In this document: piece after piece, positions 1-9,651 of the stretch
Position numbering within the stretch: position 1 is the first letter of the stretch
Layout of the letters: every line of letters begins with the position of its first letter
Origin: Antedon bifida
Lineage: Eukaryota > Echinodermata > Crinoidea > Comatulida > Antedonidae
Direction of reading: 5' to 3'
Assembly (NCBI GenBank): GCA_963402885.1
Contig: OY727101.1
Coordinates: forward strand, 13,802,417-13,866,416
DNA length: 64,000 nt
Position numbers and translations under genes: made by a program
Notes under the pieces: generated by a model
What the model was told of the DNA's origin: nothing
Database searches by the model: none
What the model saw: the letters and a program-made list of their open reading frames with translations, nothing else

Positions 1-1617
1 CCATTCAACCCTACACCGTACCTTGGTAACGCAACGGCAAACGTCATTTGTGCCATAATGTTTGGAAACCGTTTCAACTTTGACGACCCATGGTTCGTCA
101 AAATGATGACAATCTTAGGCGACATGGGCCACCTTTTTCAAGTATCTGGACCAATCAACTGCTTTCCATTCCTACGACATATTCCGTTCAGCCCTTACAA
201 GAAGCTGAAAAAGTTAGTTGACGATCACTATATTTTTCTAGATAAGAAAATCAATGAGGTAAAATTGAGTTACGTAGAGTCTAAACCGCGACAATTTATT
301 GATGCGTATCTAGACGAAGTACAAAAACGGGAAGTTGACGGATTTGTTGGAACTCTCGACGAGGCTCATCTTAAATTTGATATCAGTGATATGTTCAATG
401 CAGGAACAGAAACATCCGCTAACACGTTGAAATGGGCAGTACTATACTTGGCTCTTTATCCTGACATCCAGGTCAAAGTTCAAGATGAAATGGATCTTGT
501 TATCGGTCGCAAAAGAATGCCGCTACTTTCTGACAGATCTCAACTGCCATATACAATGGCTACATTAGCAGAAGTACAACGTATCGGATGCATTGCTCCT
601 TTAAGTGAGTCTGAATATTTTTTTCTAACTTTAAGACATGCGCTGCGCGTTTCAAGGCATCATCATTTTAATGTGGAATGGGATTATGCATAATTGTGCT
701 TATTTATACAGATGGTGGCGTAAACCTAACAGCAGACTACTATCTCAAAAGCCTAACATGCCAGTGTGTAATTCGAGCGATTGAGTATGTCAACATTAAA
801 TTTGAATTGTTGAAGGCCAAAAAATGTTTCTGTTTATTATGTTTTTAAAAAGTATTAGAATAATTAATTAATAGTGTATCTTAAAAATATATATTCAAAA
901 CTAGCTTACTGATAAGTTAAGATAAAAATACTTTTGTCAAGGTGTTCCGCATGCGGCCACTGAGGATACAACACTTCGTGGTTACGACATACCAAAAGGA
1001 ACCATTGTCACGTTAAACATCTGGTCGGTGATGTTTGATCCCGAGACTTGGCCTGAGCCAGAAAAGTTTAAACCAGGGAGGTTTTTGAATGAAAATGGAT
1101 GCTACTCAAAAAATGAGAAACTTATTCCGTTTTCGATAGGTAAATTAAACAAACTCTCTCATACATTACTTACACGCAAAGGATATGAAATGTTGGAATT
1201 CGGTCATGTAATTAGAAATTAAACATTTCAAGATACAATCAAGGAAGAGTGACATTTGTAATTTCACTCTTCCCTGATACAATGGTTACAAATATCAGTA
1301 ATCAAGGTTAAACCAGAATAGTGTTATAACATGCTAGGAAATGTAATTGTCTATCACATTTAAGAAAATTGCTTTTTAATTTTAAATTATTGTTTTCAGG
1401 GCGACGGAATTGTGTTGGAGAACAATTAGCCGTGATGGAACTGTTTATCTATTTCGCACACCTGTTACACAGATTCAAACTGAAGTACCCGGATGAAGAT
1501 CCTACGCCGGACCTTGAAGGTTTTTTTGGAGCAACTCTTGGACCCTACCCATACAAGGTGTGTGCCCTGGAAAGATCACTCGACTTTGAATACAGACAAC
1601 CAATGCAGACAGAATAA
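1..1617 (+). CDS. Cytochrome P450, CYP2-like, last three exons (5' partial)
   Basis: Haem-thiolate monooxygenase, normally bound to the ER membrane, oxidising lipids, steroids or xenobiotics. Three exons join in frame: 1-604, 942-1139 and 1400-1617, with GT donors at 605 and 1140 and AG acceptors ending at 941 and 1399. The first exon is open from base 1, so the gene starts upstream; 339 residues are present against about 500 for the family, and the membrane anchor is missing. Visible motifs are the I-helix AGTETS (from base 400), the K-helix ExxR as EVQR (571-582), the PERF-like region in exon 2, and the haem loop FSIGRRNCVG, whose cysteine codon is 1411-1413. The split codon at the first junction gives PLSVPHAATEDT, as expected for CYP2 proteins. 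All catalytic landmarks are intact, so it looks functional. CYP2-clan membership is from motif recall; the subfamily is not assigned. Confidence 0.93.
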
Positions 1618-1701
1618 ACCGATTCGAATAAAATACAGCGGTTTCTGAATTGAAATGCTTAGAGGTTTAAACACTATACATTCTTTTCATAATTTGAAGC
1701 A

Positions 1702-1795
1702 AATAAATATGAAGAATTTACTTTGAAACATAACTAAATCTCTTTTAACGGACACCATGTAGCCAGTAAATAGTGTTCTATTTTTGTCTAATAAA
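1702..1795 (+). promoter_or_regulatory. Polyadenylation signals of the P450 gene
   Basis: AATAAA occurs at 1702-1707 and again at 1790-1795, about 85 and 175 bases after the P450 stop codon. Either could end the transcript. This rests on motif and position only. Confidence 0.5.
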
Positions 1796-2930
1796 ATGTA
1801 TTGTTTTGATGTGGACTTTTTTTTGCCTGTACTAAGTTTTAATTAAAAAGTGTAATCACATGTATTTGTAAAACGATGTACCTGTATTGGACATTTGTCC
1901 GATGCCTAAAAACCGTTTTCCAAAACGGGTAGACGTTACGCTGGAAAGACGTTATAAAGATAGATTTAATAGAATTTTGGATTGGAACCAGCAGCAGAAG
2001 ACAAACTAAAAACTGGAATAAACACTGCAATCGATAATTACAATTAGAACCAACATAAAAAGCGAAGGAAACGTCACTAGCAGAAAATTTACAAAAATAA
2101 TTTGACAAGGGGACAGAAATCAGCTAATAAACTTGTATTTCGTTTATTTTTTTTTTGTGGCATGCACCACTTTTATTCAATTTCATTCAATAATATCATG
2201 TATATGATGCATAATAAAATTATTGTACATAATTAATACATAATTATAATCATTTACTTATTTATTGACATTAATCATAATAATTTTTTAATTTCAAATG
2301 TTTAAGAGAAATTATAGAAGTGTAAAAACATAGGCAAAAACAAATATAAATATAAAGAACTGTACTGTGAAAGTCCGCATGTAATGGACTGTACATCATG
2401 TATCCATACACGCAAATCCATACATTTATCATAATTGTTAATATTAATTTATAGTCCAGTCAATCTACGATTTTTGGTGGACAAAATTGCAATAAATGAT
2501 TTTATACACTTATTTGATAGATAAAAATACTATAAACGTCTTGTAAAAAGTCTACCAAAATCGGACAACAGAAAATGTGTATTTAAAGTAGAAAAGTGTC
2601 GAACTTTGTTTTTTGTTTTCTTGCGCGATGTGTTCGACGGTTTACCTAATTAGCATAAAATTCCTTGTCCCTGATTGGTACATGCATTTGTACGTTTAAA
2701 AACATTTTCGGCAAGATTAAAGATTACTAATCAATAGAAACATTAAACAAAATATTAAATAATAAAATTAAAATAAAACAATTAAATAATAGTTTAGTTA
2801 TAATACAATGTGATATACAGTATAATACAATTGTAAGTAAGTAAATTTTATTCTCTATTAAAATTATATACAGGGTTTATTTGTTTGCTGCCCTCTATCT
2901 AGTGGAAACTACACAGTGGAGTTGTCAATC
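1796..2930. other. AT-rich intergenic stretch
   Basis: No gene, RNA or recognisable repeat seen. Short open frames here have no domain-like sequence. Confidence 0.5.
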
Positions 2931-2933
2931 AAT

Positions 2934-3135
2934 GGGTTGATTCACAGGAGTTGCAGGTGGAACCACAAAGTTGTGTCACAGTCCCAGTAAGAATATGACT
3001 ATCCGATTCAAACCACATGTGTTAGACTTACGCACATGTCATAAGCCTTTAGTTGTAAAGAAATCCAAGACATGTATTGACTGTGAACATAGTAATGATT
3101 ATCTGTGCAGTGAGTGGTATCACAAGGGACCTGTG
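2934..3135 (+). other. Cysteine-rich open segment ending at a splice donor, unidentified
   Basis: One frame stays open for about 65 codons and ends at CAG|GTAAGC (donor after 3139 or so). The translation contains CIDCEHSNDYLC followed by WYHKG. The spacing C-x2-C ... C ... YH recalls the zinc-finger tail of piggyBac transposases, but the match is weak and no other transposase motif is visible nearby. It could be a decayed exon or chance. Confidence 0.15.
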
Positions 3136-3174
3136 CAGGTAAGCCAATAAGAATAGGCCTAAAGGCTTATTGTT

Positions 3175-3660
3175 CTCTACCAATCAAAATTGTTTATACT
3201 GTATCTGATTTATGAATATTCAGTTTATAATCATCTTCTTCTGGATTATTACTGTAATACAAATAAATTGTTATGGTGAATGGAATAATTTATACCAATC
3301 TGAATTCCGAGTTGTTTGTTATCTAATTAAATATTCATTGACTTCAGTATCGACCAATGGGAATATTCAACCATATCAGTTCAGACAACATGCATTTTTA
3401 TAATTAACCAGCCTAAGAAATATTTGACCAATCAGAAAGCATTGTTATGAATATCTAGCATAAGCTGGTAATGAGAATGTAATCCCACCAATCATAGTGT
3501 AATGATATACCTATGAATATTCATGAGCACAAAGCAGGCAATTGTACTATTCAACCAATCACAGATGTAATGAAATTACAATGAATATTCATAAGCACAG
3601 GCAGGCAAGCCAATATTGAACCAATTAGATTACAGGATTGGTAACTACTTTTGTTAATGT
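3175..3660. repeat. Degenerate tandem array of CCAAT boxes and ATGAATATTCAT motifs
   Basis: ACCAAT or CCAAT recurs about every 60-75 bases (near 3178, 3293, 3352, 3427, 3487, 3553 and 3619). It is interspersed with the palindrome ATGAATATTCAT or part of it (near 3212, 3512 and 3580) and with shared text such as CACAxxGCAGGCAA. Units are diverged, so this is an old array. Its function is unknown. Confidence 0.5.
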
Positions 3661-5051
3661 CTCAGGAGTGGCTTCATATTGGTCAATGATTTGAATAGCG
3701 ATCTAATAACAACACTTGTAAAGCATGTGTAGTGAAGAGATCTGGCTACACTTGTCAGCAATGTACAGCTATCTAATAATTTAGATTTCTTACATAAAAC
3801 AGCTCTCAAGACTCTTGCGTATTATACCATGTACAAAACGCACACTATTACTGTCTCTTGACTTGAACATTATTTCAACGATAAATTTGTATGGGAAATT
3901 GTATACTTTGCAGTGACTTCTACTACTGATGCCAATATTTTATTTTGCTCTATCTACAGTATATAGAGTGGGAATTGTTACTTGGAACTCAATTTTATCT
4001 TCTAAAACTGGATAGTTTTTATGGTAAGCTAATTACATTTCTTGTTTCTAATTCTGTTTCTGCTTTACTCTTCAAATACTGTTGAATCCATTTTTTGGAT
4101 ACTACTATTTATATTGTGAAATAAAAGTGTCCCTTTATGGATTCTATTGTATTACTTATGAATGCATTACAGTGCATTACTCTGTATCTTCAAAGATATT
4201 TTCGAGAATGTTAATGTCTTTTATGTAAACAATAAATGTTTTGCTTGCGTAGCGATTGTCTCATTTTTTAAACCCACAACTCCATTGTGTTGATGCATCA
4301 TTTACATGGCGCATCACTCACTCAAATAGGAATAATTAATAAATTTGTGAACTATTTAGGTTAATGGTAATGTTGTTGGATCTAAACAAAATTCTTTAAA
4401 TCATTGTCAATGTACTACAGTCTTTTAGGCATTGAGATGCATATGAAAGATAATTGCTCTGTTAATAAATTTTTACAAAATCAGCACTTATAAACTGAGG
4501 GAATACTGCTGTTTTCAGCCCATATTGAAGACACAGAATAAGCTTCTCTGACGTTACCATTATATCGATTTTCCTGAAAATCAATAGACATGGTCTGTTG
4601 GCATTACCAAGGTGTTATTATTATAACTCTTTGATTATAACTGATTTTAAAAATTCAGGAAGATAAATTGTGGACATTCTCATGCAGACAAACTTACATT
4701 ACAAACATACAAAGCTATTTATATACAGCAAATGTTTGTAATATAATGATATATTGCGGTACAACACCATTACCAAAAAATAAACACTATAACTAGCTCC
4801 GTACTGAAATCTACAAAAATAATATTTTTATGAGCGCTGTTACACATGTCCTACCGTTTATGACAATATTGTAAAAAGGTAACAGATAAGATAAGATAAG
4901 ATGGTGAAGAAGACCCAACAACCCTTATAAAGTTTATGACATTCTTTATCCTATCGCTGTATTTACTATAGATAATTTTGGATTATATTGTTTACATTTC
5001 ATAATGTTTGAAATTATACCATAGAGAATGTCTCTGATTTTGTTAAATTTG
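3661..5051. other. AT-rich intergenic stretch
   Basis: No gene or clear repeat recognised apart from a short GATAAGATAAGATAAGAT run near 4887. Confidence 0.5.
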
Positions 5052-5054
5052 TTA

Positions 5055-5193
5055 AGCTCTGTCTACACTATGAAACTAGTTTGACAAAAAAGTGTGATGT
5101 GCCCAAATATGGTAGTGATATGATATCATCGTGTCCATATATGGGCACATCACATTTTTTTGTCACAAAAGGTTTGATAGTGTAGACAGAGCT
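5055..5193. mobile_element. Palindromic MITE, copy 1, with TTA target duplication
   Basis: The two halves are near-perfect reverse complements. The left end reads AGCTCTGTCTACACTATGAA and the right end is its complement. The element is 139 bp and is flanked by TTA at 5052-5054 and 5194-5196. The centre carries the ATATGGGCACATCAC / GTGATGTGCCCAAATAT pair. It has no coding capacity. A TTA duplication fits PIF/Harbinger-type mobilisation, but the parent transposase is not in the window. Related copies lie at 5513, 20942, 42007 and 60389. Confidence 0.9.
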
Positions 5194-5357
5194 TTAGGTG
5201 ACCATGTCAAAATGATTCTACTGAAGTTACACTTACAGCAGTAATCCCATTTTGTTTAATCTCTCTTACACCTGTTTATGTAATTAGTTAGAATCTTTTA
5301 TGGGCAATCTACACACCATTTATTGCATTGATTGACTCATAAACTAAAATGATATGT

Positions 5358-5455
5358 TCAGTGTGCACTTTAAAGAACCTAGTACATCCTTTGAGACAAG
5401 TATGGGGTTACCCCGGTGTGCTAGTTAACACCCAGCCACTGTGGTGGACAGTAGT
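5358..5455 (+). repeat. Dispersed repeat, copy 1 (AAAGAACCTAGTACATCC family)
   Basis: The text AAAGAACCTAGTACATC..TTTGAGACAAGTA..GTTACCCC is shared with 53310-53390, where the copy carries a short extra insertion. No coding frame. The class is unknown; it could be a SINE or LINE 3' region. Confidence 0.6.
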
Positions 5456-5512
5456 TGGCTGCTCTGACATGACGTGACACTAAGGGGAGAAGCCTGTAGT
5501 TGAAAAGTGTAC

Positions 5513-5648
5513 AGCTCTGTCTACACTATCAAACTTTATGTGACAAAAAAATGTAATGTGCCCATATATGGACATGATGATATATCACTATCATATTTGG
5601 GCACATCACACTTTTTTTGTCAAACTAGTTTGATAGTGTAGACAGACA
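5513..5648. mobile_element. Palindromic MITE, copy 2, right tip eroded
   Basis: Begins AGCTCTGTCTACACTATCAA and ends TTTGATAGTGTAGACAGA, then diverges, so the right tip has lost a few bases and no clean TTA duplication remains. It is the same family as the copy 320 bp upstream, with the central hairpin in the opposite orientation. Confidence 0.85.
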
Positions 5649-5697
5649 CAAATTTATGTCCATGTATAAAAGAACTCATTCATTAAGCAAAGAACCT

Positions 5698-5745
5698 TTA
5701 AATGTGTTTATTATCATGAAAAGGGCGCTATAAATGTGGTTATTG
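5698..5745 (+). mobile_element. SINE 3'-tail fragment
   Basis: TCATGAAAAGGGCGCTATAAATGT matches the 3' tail of the SINE at 48132-48450. Only the tail is recognisable. Confidence 0.6.
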
Positions 5746-6779
5746 CATAAAAAAAATGTAGATACTCAGCTGCAGTAACTGCAGTATAGAATAATATACG
5801 TTCCTATTGATGAACAACTCTAAATAGGTTTTTTTTTCATTTATCTTCCCGTTGACATTCCCAACCCACAATTAACAGTTCTCTTTGAAAGAGAGAATGG
5901 TCTACATCCCTTCTCTTGTAGTAGAGCACCGTATAAGTATTGATATTATCTTCATCTGTGTGGACAAAATCCAAAATAACATTGTGTTATAGTTAAGTCA
6001 TAGAGATATTGTTCACTATATTGGCTAAGTCTGTTTTATCAACCGAGCTTACTAAACAATATTTTATGAATGCTTTTTCAAAAAACATCCAATTTAATTA
6101 GAATAAAAGCAGTCAGACTTGATGTTACTTCAATGACCAAGCTACAATCCGACTCCCATACAATGTAAGTGAATTATTTAAAACTGTAGTCTGTAATTGC
6201 CTATGATGAGAATTACTGGTAAATTTGAACAGATTTTGAATAGACACTTAAAAAATAAGACACATCTTATTGTTGTCTTTTCACTTTGTTGACATGGCAA
6301 CAAATGTATTATTTTTTACTCTAACCTTTAGTGATGAGTAGAAATAACATGAGGATATTTTTTAGCACTGAGAGATGTTAGGCTAATGTTACATATGTTG
6401 GAAGACTGTTGTAGCATATAACAACTGAAACGCCAACCTTTTTTTACTTTCTTTAGTATAAACTATAAACATGGTATACCGGAAACTATACTTTACCATG
6501 TAGCAATAACCAAAAAAATATCAACATTATTTTTTCATGGGTACAATTATATCTTTAACGATAGTTTTGATGTTTTTTTATTATTTATGAAGTGTAAATT
6601 TTGAATTTTTTTTAAAATTAAGCTATTTTAATGTCGCATATAGTTACAGTTGAATCTATTTTTTTCTATGAAAATTTAAGGCAAATAATAGTCTTTTCTG
6701 ACAGACAATATGGTTTTAGGTTAAATTTAGCTGTTTATATTCATTTATAAATCATTATTTATGGGTTTTTTCCTTTGGA
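5746..6779. other. AT-rich intergenic stretch
   Basis: No gene or repeat recognised. Confidence 0.45.
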
Positions 6780-6862
6780 AGTGAATAACTTTATTAAAAC
6801 TACAGCATGACCTACCAAAATTCTGATTTTATTATTAATTTTCGGGGACAATACACCTTTAA
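6780..6862 (-). repeat. Dispersed repeat (AAAGGTGTATTGTCCCC family), copy A
   Basis: Read on the minus strand, the block starts AAAGGTGTATTGTCCCC and continues AATCAGA, TGTAGTTTTxATAAAG and TCACTTCCA. The same ordered words occur on the plus strand from about 43197. Non-coding; class unknown. Confidence 0.55.
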
Positions 6863-7359
6863 CTAATTAGTAATGAAGGGGATGATGTCGCCTCGAGGCT
6901 GTCGATATTCTGCCTAGAAATATTCAATAATTAAAATATAGAATAACAACAAATTCTACATTGTGAAATGAACATTGAAATGGAAAAAGGTTAAGTGATA
7001 TTTTTTGATGGCAGAGTTTCTGTGTGATTCATTCACTTTTAATAAAAAGAACTGCAGTTTAAAATAGAAAACCTTGCAATATCCTGGCAGCTATATAATT
7101 TCTGTGAACTACTTTTACCATGAGGGACAGAATCTAATATAAAATGCTACAGTTTTAGGTCATACTCAAAGCAGTAATATTTTAAAGAAGATAAACAAGT
7201 TTTTCTTTTAAAGGAAATCTACATAATTTATTCATGTATCTTTAAATGTATGGTAAAATATAAATAAAAATATTAATGTTATTCGTCTGTTATTCATCTG
7301 TTATTTACATATTTTAAATCAGATCCTAGTATTATTTTTTTTCTAGATTTTAAAAATAA
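6863..7359. other. AT-rich intergenic stretch
   Basis: No gene or repeat recognised. Confidence 0.45.
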
Positions 7360-7362
7360 AAA

Positions 7363-7432
7363 TAGTGGAGCTATAGCTTGGTAGTTAATATCCTTGTCTT
7401 CCATTCCTACAGAGTTCAATCCTTCCAGAATT
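7363..7432 (+). mobile_element. tRNA-derived SINE head (family 2), degraded
   Basis: AGTGGAGCTATAGCTTGGTA followed by GTTA resembles a Pol III A box, and GAGTTCAATCC about 45 bases later resembles a B box. The head matches the better-preserved SINE at 59128-59380. The body is replaced by the adjoining tandem repeat. Confidence 0.55.
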
Positions 7433-7585
7433 TGTGTCAGTGTTCAATCCTGATTTTAGTGTCAGTGTTCAGTTCTAACTTAGTGTCAGGGTTCAGTGCT
7501 GACATAGTGTCAGGACTCAATCCTTACTAAAGTGTTAAGGTTCAATCTTGACTTTGTGTCAGCCAGACTTTAGTGTCAGTACTGT
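7411..7585 (+). repeat. About 25-bp tandem repeat carrying the SINE B-box word
   Basis: Roughly seven units of the form GTTCAATCCTGACTTTAGTG followed by TCAG, each with changes. The first unit overlaps the B box of the preceding SINE head, so the array appears to have grown from that SINE. Confidence 0.75.
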
Positions 7586-7589
7586 AGCT

Positions 7590-8360
7590 CACGACTGCTT
7601 CTACTCCTTATGCCTCAAATGACACTTAGTTTATAAGAATGATTATGTAATTCATCCATCCTGTATAGCAAGTTTTTTATGTTGGATGTGGATGGAAAAA
7701 TGGCTATTTACCCAAGGTTCTTTTATATACTTACAGAGTAAAATATATCATTTTCTCTTTGAGACAAACTGGTTTTTTTATTTTTCAATCTATAGGCCTA
7801 CATGTTTTAAACAAAAAGACAAATTTAAATTATGAAATTGCAGACATATGATTCATATGATTAATACATGCCTAAAGATTATAAGATATATTAATAATAA
7901 TATCACTACTTTTTTATCACTGTTGTCATGTTCAATAATGATAATATATTAAATTATTTTTGATATTTTGTTTAATGTAATTTTGTAGTTTTACAGCAAT
8001 TAAAAAAGCCTTAGATGATTAGATTGGATTACATATTAAGTAGATTATTAAGTAGAGGCTAAACAAACCTTCAGTTTGCTAATGTTTTATAGTGATGAAC
8101 AGTTAATATGAAGCTGCTTTTACAGAATGAATTGATTATACTAATGTATTAAGATCAGTTTGTCTGCTTTCAATGCAGCTAAAAACATGCTTTAATTTGT
8201 ATGTTTTACTATGAAACAGTAATGCTATGTTAAAAGAATATCAGTATATATTATGAAGTTAATATTTTAAGGCACAGAGAAACTCTAAACGATCAAGTGA
8301 TATACTGGAAATTGATTAATTAATTTGTAAACAGCGAAGATGCTGATGAGCAAATTATAT
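7590..8360. other. AT-rich flank left of the DIRS element
   Basis: No gene or repeat recognised; local composition is much more AT-rich than the adjoining retrotransposon. Confidence 0.45.
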
Positions 8361-8373
8361 GTCTATATCGTGC

Positions 8374-8532
8374 CTAGCTTACCTGTATAAACCGACAATA
8401 GCCCGTGCTCTCCAGAGGGAGGGCTTAGATACGAAAGTGAAAAGTTCTTAGAACACCCCTGTATTATAATGGACCAGTCCGCAACCACGCCCTCATGTGG
8501 GAACGTACCAACGTACCACCGTCATCATTTTC
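8374..8532 (+). repeat. DIRS left inverted terminal repeat
   Basis: 159 bp from CTAGCTTACCTGTATAAACC to CCGTCATCATTTTC, reading as the exact reverse complement of 12786-12944 with no indel. A 13-bp unique tip (8361-8373) lies outside it. By analogy with DIRS-1 the left repeat should contain the promoter; no promoter motif was identified. Confidence 0.95.
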
Positions 8533-8952
8533 TTTCGTAACGTGAGAGCGTTACGTCGTATGATACCAAGTGTTAGGATTGTACACTGTGCATACTTACA
8601 AAGAGTTCTACTTCGCTGATTACTAGTTGACTTGGCCAGGATATTGAGTGTATTCCCACGGCCTGTTGCAGTACCAGCGGTTGATATATTGTTCATATAT
8701 CGTTGATCCGTTTCAAATCGGGGTCTTCCTTAGATATAAGGAAGATTTAAAAGGAGAAAACAACACCCACTTTATTGGATTTTAGGCCGCTGAACGGCCA
8801 CGCTACCGGAAGACAAAGGAAAAGCAATTTGCATTGCCACCTGGACTGCCTCAGCTGAGGCGTGGACGCACTGTTGCGTGAAACAACAACAAAGCCGTCG
8901 TCAGGTTGTATTGTTCCTTTTTCTTGCTAGGTTGCGTACTGTGTCCGCCGAT
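8533..8952 (+). other. DIRS leader between left repeat and Gag-like ORF
   Basis: About 420 bp without a convincing coding frame on either strand. The Gag frame is open back to a GTG at 8878, but the first ATG is at 8953. Confidence 0.6.
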
Positions 8953-9651
8953 ATGCCTAAGTCTGAGTGTTTGGCAGCGAAAGAACGTGCGCGCGAGGAT
9001 CAAGGTCTCGACGCCAACGGCAGATTTCTGTCTCCTTCGGCCGCAAAGACAGAGGAGGCGCTAATCGCGGTCGACCGTGGCGCACGCGAGACGTTAAGAA
9101 CAGTCTCGATGTCGGGTTACCTTCTGTCGTTCCTCGCGGATCCGGACCATCCACGGCACCTTGACGCGGACGTGATCTGCTTGCTTCAACAGATTACGGG
9201 CCTGGTCGCGGACCAACAGGCGACGATTGCATTGACCTCAGCCGCCGCGCGGAGAGTCAATTGCCTCCAGGCCACGGACATCGCGCCCGCGCACTACCGC
9301 CGCTTCACAACTAGCGAGTCGTTCGGTGCTGTGGATCTCTTCTTCGGGAATTTCGCCGAGAAAGAAGACAAGTGGGCTCGCGAGCGAGAGGCACGTCGCG
9401 AGACGAGATCGCGTTTCCCGAAACGCCAAGCGAGTCGTTCGCACTCGCGTCCAAAGCCTCCAGCCCCACTGCCGGTGGTGCCATCGCGCGCTATCTCACA
9501 TCCGCCGCCGTCGGTCCATAATCAGTCTGAGGTTGGGCAGACTCCTGGGCCGTCGCGTCCCCGTAATTCCCGCCCCGCGCGTGGCGGTAAGCCGGGTAGG
9601 GGAGCACGTCGGGACCGCGGTTCGCGTCGTGGTGACCGCAGGTACCGGTGA
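8953..9651 (+). CDS. DIRS ORF1, Gag-like protein
   Basis: Predicted 232-residue structural protein, by position the Gag equivalent that would package element RNA. The ATG at 8953 (MPKSECLAAKER) is preferred because the frame upstream, open to 8878, has no earlier ATG. The N-terminal two thirds is mixed and probably helical. From about residue 140 it turns strongly basic, and the last 40 residues are rich in R, G and P (GGKPGRGARRDRGSRRGDRR), which suits nucleic-acid binding. No CCHC zinc knuckle is present, as is usual for DIRS Gag. The 3' part overlaps the RT frame, which is open from an ATG at 9326. Function is inferred from position and composition; sequence alone would not identify it. 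Confidence 0.75.
   Translation: MPKSECLAAKERAREDQGLDANGRFLSPSAAKTEEALIAVDRGARETLRTVSMSGYLLSFLADPDHPRHLDADVICLLQQITGLVADQQATIALTSAAARRVNCLQATDIAPAHYRRFTTSESFGAVDLFFGNFAEKEDKWAREREARRETRSRFPKRQASRSHSRPKPPAPLPVVPSRAISHPPPSVHNQSEVGQTPGPSRPRNSRPARGGKPGRGARRDRGSRRGDRRYR

Noticed and set aside
1839..2108. 89-codon minus-strand open frame downstream of the P450 gene
   Set aside because: Hydrophobic, low-complexity translation with no family resemblance; lies in the 3' flank of the P450.
2934..3135. piggyBac transposase zinc-finger tail
   Set aside because: Too short and too diverged; listed only as an unidentified open segment.
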